Below are positions 1-7,113 of a stretch of DNA of 64,000 nucleotides, one piece after another. Under the pieces are notes generated by a model. It was not told the DNA's origin. It searched no databases and saw only the letters and a list, made by a program, of their open reading frames with translations. Made by a program: the position numbers and the translations under genes. The stretch is from an uncultured Bacilli bacterium. GTDB taxonomy: Bacteria; Bacillota_I; Bacilli_A; RF39; UBA660. Each line of letters starts with the position of its first letter. The stretch's first letter is position 1. The DNA is taken from contig CALVSY010000002.1 of NCBI GenBank assembly GCA_944359725.1, forward strand, positions 1-64,000, in the 5' to 3' direction.

Positions 1-81
1 TTTTTCCTTTATTTATGGGATTTTCTAATTAAAAAGATTTTTTTATTTTATACGGGAACTTTTCTTTAAACCTAACCAAAA

Positions 82-104
82 CAAAAAAAAAGACCCGAAG
101 GGTC
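82..104 (-). terminator. Intrinsic terminator of the 6S RNA gene
   Basis: On the minus strand GACCC-TTC-GGGTC (92-104) forms a short GC-rich hairpin followed by a run of U. It ends the transcript that starts near position 260. Bases 1-80 to its left are AT-rich and I see no gene or signal there. Confidence 0.8.
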
Positions 105-260
105 GTTTACTAGCAAAATAAACCTGCGCATCTCGCAGGTGGGCATCCCACAATAGCTTTAGACTTCTTAATTAAAATTAAGCATGAACACCACTATTGA
201 TTCTGATTCCCTTATAATAGTTAGCGGGTTAAATATGCCAGCTTGCGATACCTTTAGGTC
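92..260 (-). ncRNA. ssrS: 6S RNA candidate (RNA polymerase regulator)
   Basis: A roughly 170-nt stand-alone transcript bounded by a clear promoter and a terminator, with no ORF. The two ends pair as a long interrupted closing stem: ACCU with AGGU, then UCGC with GCGA, as in 6S RNA, which mimics an open promoter and binds housekeeping RNA polymerase. Local segments resemble the known RNA on both sides of the central bubble (5' side UCGCAAGC, 3' side CCUGCGAGAUGC). In Bacilli a 6S gene often lies close to aspS, and aspS is about 2 kb away here. The identity rests on structure and context, not on an alignment; another structured RNA is possible. Confidence 0.6.
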
Positions 261-266
261 AATATT

Positions 267-296
267 ATTATAACACTAATATACAGTTTTATACAA
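267..296 (-). promoter_or_regulatory. Promoter of the 6S RNA candidate
   Basis: Minus-strand TTGTAT (291-296) and perfect TATAAT (267-272) separated by 18 bp, placing the start site near 260. It lies in the gap before the stop codon of the neighbouring gene, so the RNA is transcribed on its own. Confidence 0.75.
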
Positions 297-301
297 GTAT
301 T

Positions 302-967
302 TTATTTATTATTTACATTTTCATTACTAAAACCATTAATAAAATCTTCTATTACTCTAGTTATTTTATAAAAATCTTTTTCATTATCATATATATTTAA
401 TCTTTTATTATTAATAACTATTCTCATCGTAGGAATGCCGCATATTAAAGAAGTAACGGTAATTATTTCATTTTCCTTTTCTTTATTAGGTTCGTTATTT
501 TCTTCTACCTTAATACCATGCATAATGCCTATCTGTTTAAAATTATTATATAAATCATCATTACCTCTTAAAGTTTGTCTTTTATTAGTTACGATATCTA
601 TATCAGCATCATCTTTAAAAGTACTAGAATGAATATCAATCAATAACTTTATATTATAAGCATTAACTAAATTAACAACCGCGTTTTTATAAGCGTTTTC
701 TATATCCGTATTAGGATCAGCATGAGTAAATATTTGAAATATTCCATAAGAACTAGTAGCGTTACATAAATACCTTGTTAAAGCACCAGTAAATTTTTCT
801 GCATTTCTAACGTCATCACCTCTTATTTGATTAACTGAGTGTGGAGCTGACAACAAAACTGGCACGTTACCACTTAAAACGCGATACTTTTCCTCAGTCC
901 ATACGTTAGTTCCAAAATACTCATTATTAGCAAAGTCTGATTCTAAACCTAATATCTCCTCTTTCAT
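302..967 (-). CDS. N-formylglutamate amidohydrolase-like protein
   Basis: A 221-residue soluble protein. Near the N-terminus VLLSAPHS and later LLIDIHSS match the metal-binding pattern (His and Asp-x-His) of the N-formylglutamate amidohydrolase family, zinc enzymes that cleave formyl or acyl groups from small amino-acid substrates. The family assignment is from these motifs only; the true substrate is unknown and the C-terminal half is weakly conserved. The start is supported by a GGGAGTGG ribosome site 5-6 bases upstream. It is a single-gene unit, with the 6S RNA downstream and a terminator separating it from the next gene upstream. Confidence 0.55.
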   Translation of the reverse strand: MKEEILGLESDFANNEYFGTNVWTEEKYRVLSGNVPVLLSAPHSVNQIRGDDVRNAEKFTGALTRYLCNATSSYGIFQIFTHADPNTDIENAYKNAVVNLVNAYNIKLLIDIHSSTFKDDADIDIVTNKRQTLRGNDDLYNNFKQIGIMHGIKVEENNEPNKEKENEIITVTSLICGIPTMRIVINNKRLNIYDNEKDFYKITRVIEDFINGFSNENVNNK

Positions 968-1023
968 TATGCCACTCCCATTCTTAATCTAAATTTATTA
1001 TATATTATTTTAATTTAAAAAAC

Positions 1024-1050
1024 AATAAAAAGAACTTATAAAAGTTCTTT
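1024..1050 (-). terminator. Intrinsic terminator after the LRR surface protein
   Basis: Minus-strand AAGAACTT-TTAT-AAGTTCTT stem followed by TTTTATTGTTT; it closes the transcript of the gene ending at 1118. Confidence 0.75.
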
Positions 1051-1117
1051 CGTGTAAATATATATTAATATTATTTTAAAGAAATAAAGCAAATCATTTA
1101 ATTATTTTACATATAAA

Positions 1118-2197
1118 TTAATCTCTTTTTGTAATAACTGTTCTTTCTGGAAAAGAACTACTTTCGTATGAAGTATTACTAGATATTGAAACGGAAGTTA
1201 AATTAGACATGTAAAATGCTTGATTTCCTATCGTTTTTACGCTATCAGGAATATGTAAATTACCAGAAATACCAGAACTCATAAAAGCCATTTTACCTAC
1301 TTCTTGCAAGTTTGATGGTAAACTTAGTTCCCCTGTTATATACATACAATATACAAATGCACCCGCTCCAATTTTCTTTAACGTTGATGGTAAGGAAACA
1401 CTTTTTATTATGTTTACTTCTGAATTGTAAATTACAGATGAATCACTTGAATTAGTTTTAGCAATCGCAAAAGGTGAAAAACCTTTATCCCATGTCTTAC
1501 TGTTATTACTTATAAGATCATCTACGTTTACGCCTGCTATTTCCGTTACACCCTCAGGTATTACTAAGTGTCCTCCGTTTTGTTTAACTTCTTCTACTCC
1601 TTTTTCTGTTAAACCAGATACAACTGTTGGTCCATCCCATGTAAATAAATCACTTTGTTCAGGGGCTGATGATGTTGTTGAAATACTACCAGTTACTTGT
1701 TCATAGGTTATTGAAATCGTAAAGTTTGCTTGTACATACGTATTTGTTGAATTTCTATCCCAAGTAACCCTGATTTCCACTTCTTTTTCTTCATTAATGT
1801 TTAATATATCTCCAGTGTTAACTCCGGTATATGTTACTTTAATATCTTCACTTTCTATACCATTTGTTTGAATTCCTATTACTTTAGCAGCCATGGAACT
1901 ATTATTTTTAACCGTTACGTTAAAAGTGGAATATGCCGTTGGATACTCTAATTTTGGTACGTTTATTTGAAGTTCTTTACCTTGATTTATTATCTCGGCA
2001 GTTGCGTTTTGACTTCCTTGACCTGCGATTTGATTTATTCTTTCAAATATTATGTTAAAATCTCCTTCTGCAGATGCCGTTCCCTTTACCTCTATACTTT
2101 GAGAAAATATTGCGTATCCTACTGATATTACTAAAAATAACGCTATTACAATTATTAATATTTTGCTTTGTTTACTTATGTTCCCTAATTTATTCAT
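1118..2197 (-). CDS. BspA-type leucine-rich-repeat surface protein with SipW/TasA-like N-terminus
   Basis: 359 residues from the chosen start. The N-terminus has a basic stretch and a single membrane segment (residues about 11-30, ILIIVIALFLVISVGYAIFS) followed by SQSIEVKGTASAEGDFN, a pattern typical of secreted TasA/camelysin-like and other SipW-processed proteins. The C-terminal third carries BspA-like LRR_5 repeats (for example LSLPSNLQEVGKMAF and LHIPDSVKTIGNQAF), which in other bacteria mediate adhesion. A longer frame begins at 2275 inside aspS, but the ATG at 2197 has an AAAGGAG site at proper spacing, so I use it. No wall-anchoring signal is seen at the C-terminus. Role inferred: envelope-attached or released adhesin. 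Confidence 0.7.
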   Translation of the reverse strand: MNKLGNISKQSKILIIVIALFLVISVGYAIFSQSIEVKGTASAEGDFNIIFERINQIAGQGSQNATAEIINQGKELQINVPKLEYPTAYSTFNVTVKNNSSMAAKVIGIQTNGIESEDIKVTYTGVNTGDILNINEEKEVEIRVTWDRNSTNTYVQANFTISITYEQVTGSISTTSSAPEQSDLFTWDGPTVVSGLTEKGVEEVKQNGGHLVIPEGVTEIAGVNVDDLISNNSKTWDKGFSPFAIAKTNSSDSSVIYNSEVNIIKSVSLPSTLKKIGAGAFVYCMYITGELSLPSNLQEVGKMAFMSSGISGNLHIPDSVKTIGNQAFYMSNLTSVSISSNTSYESSSFPERTVITKRD

Positions 2198-2210
2198 CAC
2201 TTTCTCCTTT

Positions 2211-3512
2211 TTATGGGTGAAGTCTGTTTGGTCCTCTAAATAAGAACATAGTCTCTTTAAGTGATGGAAGACCAAGAAGTAGCATTGTTAATCTATCTAT
2301 TCCAAGGGCAAAACCTCCATGTGGTGGGCATCCATATTTAAAGAAGTTTTTATAAAACTCAATGTCTTTTCCAAGTCCTTTTTCTTTAGCTTGGGACTCT
2401 AAAACATCATATCTGTGTTCCCTTTGTGCTCCAGTTGTTATTTCTGTTCCTCTCCAAATAAGATCATATCCTTGTGGTACGTCATTTTTTCTCATGTGAT
2501 AAAAAGCTCTTTTAGTTTTGTTAAAATCAGTTACAAAGATAAATTCATGACCATACTCTTCCATGGCAAACTGACTTGTTAATTTTTCAGTTTCAGCGTT
2601 CATATCACCAATATCATGATCTGGGATTTTATATCCATATCTTTTTTCTAATTCTTTGTATAAATCTTGTAATTTTATTCTTGGAAATGGTGCCTTTGGA
2701 ATAATTACTTCTTTTCCATATTTTTCTTTTATTAAATCACCATACTTTTCTTTTACTGCGGTAAGACCTGCAACTAATAATTCTTCTTCTAGTTTCATAA
2801 CGTCCTCGTATGAATTAATATTAGCAAATTCTAAGTCAAATGAAGTAAATTCGGTTGCATGACGATTGGTGTTTGAGTTTTCTGCTCTAAAGCATGGCGC
2901 TACTTCAAATACTTTTTCGTATCCTGATGCAATTGCCATTTGCTTATAAAATTGTGGTGATTGAGCAAGATATGCTTTATTTCCAAAATAATCTACTTCA
3001 AATACTTCACTTCCTGATTCACTAGCTGCTCCAATTAGTTTTGGAGTATGTATTTCGGTAAAATCATTATCATATAAATACTGTCTCATAGCTCTTACAA
3101 ACTCTGTTTGAATCTTAAAAATATAAAAATTATCATCATTTCTTAAATCGATAAAACGATTATCCATTCTAGTATCAATGTTTGCGGCCATCTTATCAGT
3201 AATACTAATTGGAAGTTCTGGTGCCGATTTACTAGTTACTTCTATTTTACTTGGAATAAGTTCCATACCACCCATCTTAACTTTTTCATTTTCTTTTATT
3301 ACACCAGTTACTTTAATGGTTGATTCGTTTGTTAAATTATTAACTACTTCTACCATTTCTTTATTTTTTTCATCACTTTTTTCAATTGTTATTTGAATTC
3401 TTTTACATTCAATTCTAAGTACGATAAATTGTACCCATTGTAAATTTCTTACTTTCTCAGCAAAACCTTGTAATGTAACTTCTTTATTAATCATTTTTCT
3501 ATAATCTATCAT
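2211..3512 (-). CDS. aspS: Aspartyl-tRNA synthetase, archaeal/eukaryotic type
   Basis: 433 residues. N-terminal OB-fold anticodon-binding domain (about 1-105), then a class II catalytic core: motif 2 FRAENSNTNRHATEFTSFD and motif 3 GGFALGIDRLTMLLLGL, ending FLFRGPNRLHP. The length and the absence of the large bacterial GAD insertion identify the archaeal-type enzyme rather than the approximately 590-residue bacterial AspRS. Such enzymes may be discriminating or may also charge tRNA-Asn; this cannot be settled by eye. It is the last gene of the hisS operon, overlapping the preceding orphan by four bases (ATGA), with an AAGGAG site inside it, and is expected to share the T-box control. Confidence 0.93.
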   Translation of the reverse strand: MIDYRKMINKEVTLQGFAEKVRNLQWVQFIVLRIECKRIQITIEKSDEKNKEMVEVVNNLTNESTIKVTGVIKENEKVKMGGMELIPSKIEVTSKSAPELPISITDKMAANIDTRMDNRFIDLRNDDNFYIFKIQTEFVRAMRQYLYDNDFTEIHTPKLIGAASESGSEVFEVDYFGNKAYLAQSPQFYKQMAIASGYEKVFEVAPCFRAENSNTNRHATEFTSFDLEFANINSYEDVMKLEEELLVAGLTAVKEKYGDLIKEKYGKEVIIPKAPFPRIKLQDLYKELEKRYGYKIPDHDIGDMNAETEKLTSQFAMEEYGHEFIFVTDFNKTKRAFYHMRKNDVPQGYDLIWRGTEITTGAQREHRYDVLESQAKEKGLGKDIEFYKNFFKYGCPPHGGFALGIDRLTMLLLGLPSLKETMFLFRGPNRLHP

Positions 3513-4006
3513 TTTTTATTCTCCTTTTCTTGTTTTTCTATAAAGTCATCGATGAACGAATCATAATAATCTTTTTTATCTTCTTTTATATAATCATATT
3601 CTTTATTTAAAAATAGTACATCATTTAACATTTTAATTTGTTTTTCACTAGTTTTATTTTTGGGGTTTAAAAATGATCTTTTAGGATAAATAATTATTGG
3701 TTTTCTATCTACATCCATCGAATGACTATAATACAAAAAGCCTAACTTACGCATTAAGTATTTATGTGCGTTACCATAATTTAACTCATCGTTTAATATC
3801 TTATTAGCTTCTTTTTTATCTTTAGCAGTCTCTCTTAAATGCATTAAGTACTCTTCTGCCCACTCGTTATGAGTTGGCTTATGTTCGTATTTTAAACTAA
3901 CCATGTAAAAAGCACCATCTTTATCGATATAACCACAATAATCTTTTGCGATTACTGGATCATGTGTAGGGGTAAAATTATATTTTACCATTTTCTTGTT
4001 TTTCAT
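3509..4006 (-). CDS. Hypothetical protein inside the hisS-aspS operon
   Basis: 165 residues, no family recognised. It is soluble, charged and rich in Tyr and Lys, with no signal peptide or membrane segment. It starts two bases after the hisS stop and overlaps aspS by four bases, so it is translationally coupled to both synthetases and under the same T-box. The placement suggests a role linked to translation or tRNA, but nothing in the sequence shows one. Confidence 0.75.
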   Translation of the reverse strand: MKNKKMVKYNFTPTHDPVIAKDYCGYIDKDGAFYMVSLKYEHKPTHNEWAEEYLMHLRETAKDKKEANKILNDELNYGNAHKYLMRKLGFLYYSHSMDVDRKPIIIYPKRSFLNPKNKTSEKQIKMLNDVLFLNKEYDYIKEDKKDYYDSFIDDFIEKQEKENKK

Positions 4007-4008
4007 TA

Positions 4009-5331
4009 TTAATCAGCATCCTTATGGTCATAATTATCTATGTTTAAATCCATATCATATAAATCATTTATGTTTTCTTCTAAGTAATATATTAAGGCAT
4101 CTACTGATATTACGTCTTCTTCTTTAGTTTTAGTGTTTTTAATTCTTACTTCGTTTTTCTTTAAATCCTCATCGTTTAAAACGATTATAAACCTACTATT
4201 TAGTCTATCTGCTTGTTTAAAACCTGCTTTTAAACTTCTATTTAAATAATCTGTTTCAACGATAAAGCCACTTTTTCTTAAGTCATTTAGTAAGTACGCA
4301 GCATATTTTTTTTCATCATCACTTACGTATAACAAGAATAAATCAACTTTATCATTTATTGGAAGTTCTACTTCTTCCATCTCTAGTGCAAGCATTAATC
4401 TATCTAGGCCTGAAGCAAAACCGATAGCGGGCGTTTTAGGGCCATCTAATTCTTCTACTAAAGCATTATAACGTCCTCCGCCTCCAATTACGTTTTGAGC
4501 GCCAAAACCTTCTATTTTAGCTTCTATTTCAAATACCGTGTGATTATAATAATCAAGACCTCTAACCACTTTAGGATCAACTTCAAAATTAACGCCCATA
4601 ACACTTAAGTATTCTTTTACTTTTTCAAATCTTTCTTTAGATTCTTCATTTAGATAATCAATCGTTTTTGGAGCACTTTTCATAACGTCTTTATCTTGAT
4701 CTACTTTACAATCCAATATTCTAAGTGGGTTCTTTTCTAGTCTTTCCTTGCAATCAGAACATAACTCGTTTATGTGAGGTTTAAAGTGTTTAACTAATGC
4801 TTCTCTATAGTTGTTTCTTGACTTATCATCTCCTAAAGAATTTATGTTTACTTTTATTTCTTTAAGTCCTAATGCCTTATAAATATTAACTGCAAGAGAA
4901 ATTACCTCAGCATCTGAAAGTGGATCATCACTTCCAATTACCTCATAACCAAACTGAGTAAACTCTCTATATCTTCCAGCTTGCGGTCTTTCATAACGAT
5001 ACATTGGCATGTTGTAATAAAGTTTAACTGGCTGACTTGACAAACCATACATTTTATTTTCAATATAACATCTTACAACCCCTGCAGTGCCTTCTGGCCT
5101 AAGCGTCATTTTACGTCCACCGCGATCAGTAAAATCATAAGTTTCTTTTGTTACAATGTCAGATGCATCACCAACACTTCTGTGAAATAACTCGCTTGAT
5201 TCAAATACTGGAACGCGTATAAAAGTATAATTATATTTTTCCATTATATCATCAATTACCTTTGATACATATTGCCAGCGTTTAGCCTCGATTCCATAAA
5301 TATCTTTTGTTCCTTTTGGTTTTGTTATCAT
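4009..5331 (-). CDS. hisS: Histidyl-tRNA synthetase
   Basis: 440 residues, class II synthetase charging tRNA-His. Motif 2 region (RYERPQAGRYREFTQFGYEVIG), the histidine motifs VRGLDYYNHTVFEIE and GGGGRYN, and motif 3 (PAIGFASGLDRLMLALE) are all intact. The C-terminal anticodon-binding domain spans roughly 330-430. The length is normal. The start has a TTAGGAGG site eight bases upstream. First gene of a three-gene operon (hisS, orphan, aspS) controlled by the T-box leader just upstream. Confidence 0.97.
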   Translation of the reverse strand: MITKPKGTKDIYGIEAKRWQYVSKVIDDIMEKYNYTFIRVPVFESSELFHRSVGDASDIVTKETYDFTDRGGRKMTLRPEGTAGVVRCYIENKMYGLSSQPVKLYYNMPMYRYERPQAGRYREFTQFGYEVIGSDDPLSDAEVISLAVNIYKALGLKEIKVNINSLGDDKSRNNYREALVKHFKPHINELCSDCKERLEKNPLRILDCKVDQDKDVMKSAPKTIDYLNEESKERFEKVKEYLSVMGVNFEVDPKVVRGLDYYNHTVFEIEAKIEGFGAQNVIGGGGRYNALVEELDGPKTPAIGFASGLDRLMLALEMEEVELPINDKVDLFLLYVSDDEKKYAAYLLNDLRKSGFIVETDYLNRSLKAGFKQADRLNSRFIIVLNDEDLKKNEVRIKNTKTKEEDVISVDALIYYLEENINDLYDMDLNIDNYDHKDAD

Positions 5332-5349
5332 TATAAGCCTCCTAAATCA

Positions 5350-5487
5350 TAAAAAGAGCCCTTAAGGTATAGGGGTGAACAAAAGTCCACGGTGCCACCC
5401 TATTTCACTTTTAGTGCTCTTTATTTCAATTATTTAATTGTCTATAGTTTTATTTATATTGTAAGCTGTCACTTTCTTACTAAAACT
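5350..5487 (-). promoter_or_regulatory. T-box riboswitch leader of the hisS-aspS operon
   Basis: The minus strand contains the T-box core GGGUGGCACCGUGG (about 5387-5400) followed by the 3' half of a terminator, GGGCUCUUUUU, that can pair with AAAGAGC upstream; AUAGGGUG and CACCCCUAU extend this stem. The Stem I region is very short: AGUUUUA (5481-5487) pairs with UAAAACU (5446-5452), enclosing a GUAAG/CUUAC hairpin with loop AAAGUGACA. The discriminator-pairing base in UGGC is C, which fits a tRNA with G73, and GAC in the apical loop is an Asp codon. No His codon is found in this element. Control is expected to be transcriptional antitermination by uncharged tRNA. Confidence 0.85.
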
Positions 5488-5493
5488 AAATAT

Positions 5494-5522
5494 ATTTTAT
5501 TATATTTTTTATAATTAGTCAA
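5494..5522 (-). promoter_or_regulatory. Promoter of the hisS operon
   Basis: Minus-strand TTGACT (5517-5522), 17-bp spacer, TAAAAT (5494-5499); the start site falls at the first base of Stem I of the T-box leader near 5487. Confidence 0.7.
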
Positions 5523-5545
5523 TTTAATCTTTGAAAAAATAGTGT

Positions 5546-6760
5546 CTATATGTTATATTTACCATTTTTAAATATCAATACTTTTCCTTTGTTAGTTTCT
5601 GCTTCTATACTTGTTTTATTAGTACCAAAAACTATGTCAACATGGTTTTTAGAAGGATTTATCCCATTTTTTAATAATTCTTCTTCATTCATAAGGCTTC
5701 CGTTTAAAACGCATCCTATCATACCGGAACCTATTCCGACATGGCATCCTGCGTTTTCATCTAGCGTAGTTTGATTGTACACCAAATTAGTTTTAGCAAC
5801 CGGAGAGTCTTTTTCTACGATTGCAACTTCTCCTAGATATGACATATACTTATTTGACTCAAATAAGCCGTCTAATAATTCTTTTCCTTCTTTAGCATCA
5901 TAATTAATTATTTTACCATCTTTAAATTGTAAGAAAAAATCATCAACCATTTTCCCATTAATAGATAAAGGTCTTGAATTACGTATTATACCATTAGTAC
6001 TCCACATGTTTGGATTAGTAAAATTCTCGTAACTAGGAATGTTTGGAATAAAGTTATCTCCAAGTTTATTTACGTTTGACCAAAAAGTATTGTTTGTTAA
6101 TTCAACCTTAAAATCAGTACCTAATTCAGATGTATAATGGAGGCGTTTTATTTCTAAGTCATTTAACTTTTCTAACGTTATCAAGCTATTTTTTAAAAAG
6201 ATATCCCAGTTTTTTATCACGTTATCATCTATCATACAAGCATCGCAAATTTTTAAAAATAGTTTTTCATAAGCGTTTTTATCAGTTGGAAATAATTGTT
6301 TAGCCCAAACTTCATTTGGTACTGGCGCAAAACACCATGGTATGTCAAACGCTAATTGTCTTTTCTTATAATAAGCCCTAGTTAATTTATCTACGTTTGC
6401 CGCTTTTGCTAAGCCCTTACTATCTACATCATTCATTAAGCATGGAACAAAGGTTCTTAAAACTATAAAACTAGCATTTTTATGCGCGTAATAATCCCAT
6501 ATACTTTTATTAAAAAAGGGATGTTTTTCTATGTCCTTAATATTAATTTTCTTAAGTATATCATGCATTTCATTTATTTGTTCATTATATAAATACACGT
6601 CTTTTATTCCCATTTTCTTAGCCTTTAAAGCAACTTCATTAGCAAAATCAGCCGTATAATCATTAAAGCTTATAAATAAAGAGTTAGATTTATTAAAATT
6701 TACGCCTCTTTTTAATAAAAGTTCTATGTATTTTTCCTTTAAATGATTAATGTTTGCCAT
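5546..6760 (-). CDS. M29-family (thermophilic-type) metallo-aminopeptidase
   Basis: 404 residues, the standard length of AmpS/PepS enzymes. C-terminal metal-binding region is present: LGEVAIV, LDENAGCHVGIG and NHVDIVFG, with the Glu and His ligands of the M29 family. These cytosolic enzymes remove N-terminal residues from peptides. AAGGAG lies seven bases before the ATG. It is monocistronic, convergent in order but not overlapping with hisS control sequences, and preceded by a terminator at 6811-6834. Confidence 0.85.
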   Translation of the reverse strand: MANINHLKEKYIELLLKRGVNFNKSNSLFISFNDYTADFANEVALKAKKMGIKDVYLYNEQINEMHDILKKINIKDIEKHPFFNKSIWDYYAHKNASFIVLRTFVPCLMNDVDSKGLAKAANVDKLTRAYYKKRQLAFDIPWCFAPVPNEVWAKQLFPTDKNAYEKLFLKICDACMIDDNVIKNWDIFLKNSLITLEKLNDLEIKRLHYTSELGTDFKVELTNNTFWSNVNKLGDNFIPNIPSYENFTNPNMWSTNGIIRNSRPLSINGKMVDDFFLQFKDGKIINYDAKEGKELLDGLFESNKYMSYLGEVAIVEKDSPVAKTNLVYNQTTLDENAGCHVGIGSGMIGCVLNGSLMNEEELLKNGINPSKNHVDIVFGTNKTSIEAETNKGKVLIFKNGKYNI

Positions 6761-6810
6761 AATGAATCTCCTTGCTATTTATTTTAACATATTTTATTAA
6801 GAGGTAAGAG

Positions 6811-6834
6811 AAAAAAACGGGAATATTTTCCCGC
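6811..6834 (-). terminator. Intrinsic terminator
   Basis: Minus-strand CGGGAA-AATA-TTCCCG stem followed by seven U. It ends the lemA/DUF2207/small-ORF transcript before the aminopeptidase gene. Confidence 0.8.
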
Positions 6835-6899
6835 TTATGTTTTTATAATTTTAAGATATTTTTCTAAAATATTAATAATTATATACGGATATTTTTTCT

Positions 6900-7037
6900 T
6901 TATCTTCTATTACAATGATTGTTACAACAAAATAAATCTATTATAAGCTTTATTATACAAAAGATTATGAATATCGGAATGAAAATAATGAATATTGGTA
7001 TAAATATAATAAATAATATTAAATAAAGAAAAAACAT
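6900..7037 (-). CDS. Small hydrophobic protein, 45 residues
   Basis: ATG at 7037 with a GGGGTGG site six bases upstream; stop TAA at 6900-6902. The product begins with some 28 residues of almost only Phe, Ile, Leu and Pro with a FIPIFII motif repeated twice, and ends in a Cys/Asn-rich polar tail (CCNNHCNRR). It is probably a single-pass or hairpin membrane peptide. It directly follows the DUF2207 gene on the same strand and precedes a terminator. No family recognised; AT-rich sequence makes hydrophobic ORFs by chance, so this is only moderately supported. Confidence 0.45.
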   Translation of the reverse strand: MFFLYLILFIIFIPIFIIFIPIFIIFCIIKLIIDLFCCNNHCNRR

Positions 7038-7113
7038 TTATCACCACCCCTATAATAGTAGATGATGAATAAATGTTTTTAAATAATTTAGTAATACTAA
7101 TAATTTTAAGGTT

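Noticed and set aside
1118-2275. Longer start for the LRR protein at 2275
   Set aside because: The extra 26 codons overlap the aspS 3' end and lack a ribosome site, while the ATG at 2197 has a strong one and gives a proper signal/anchor.
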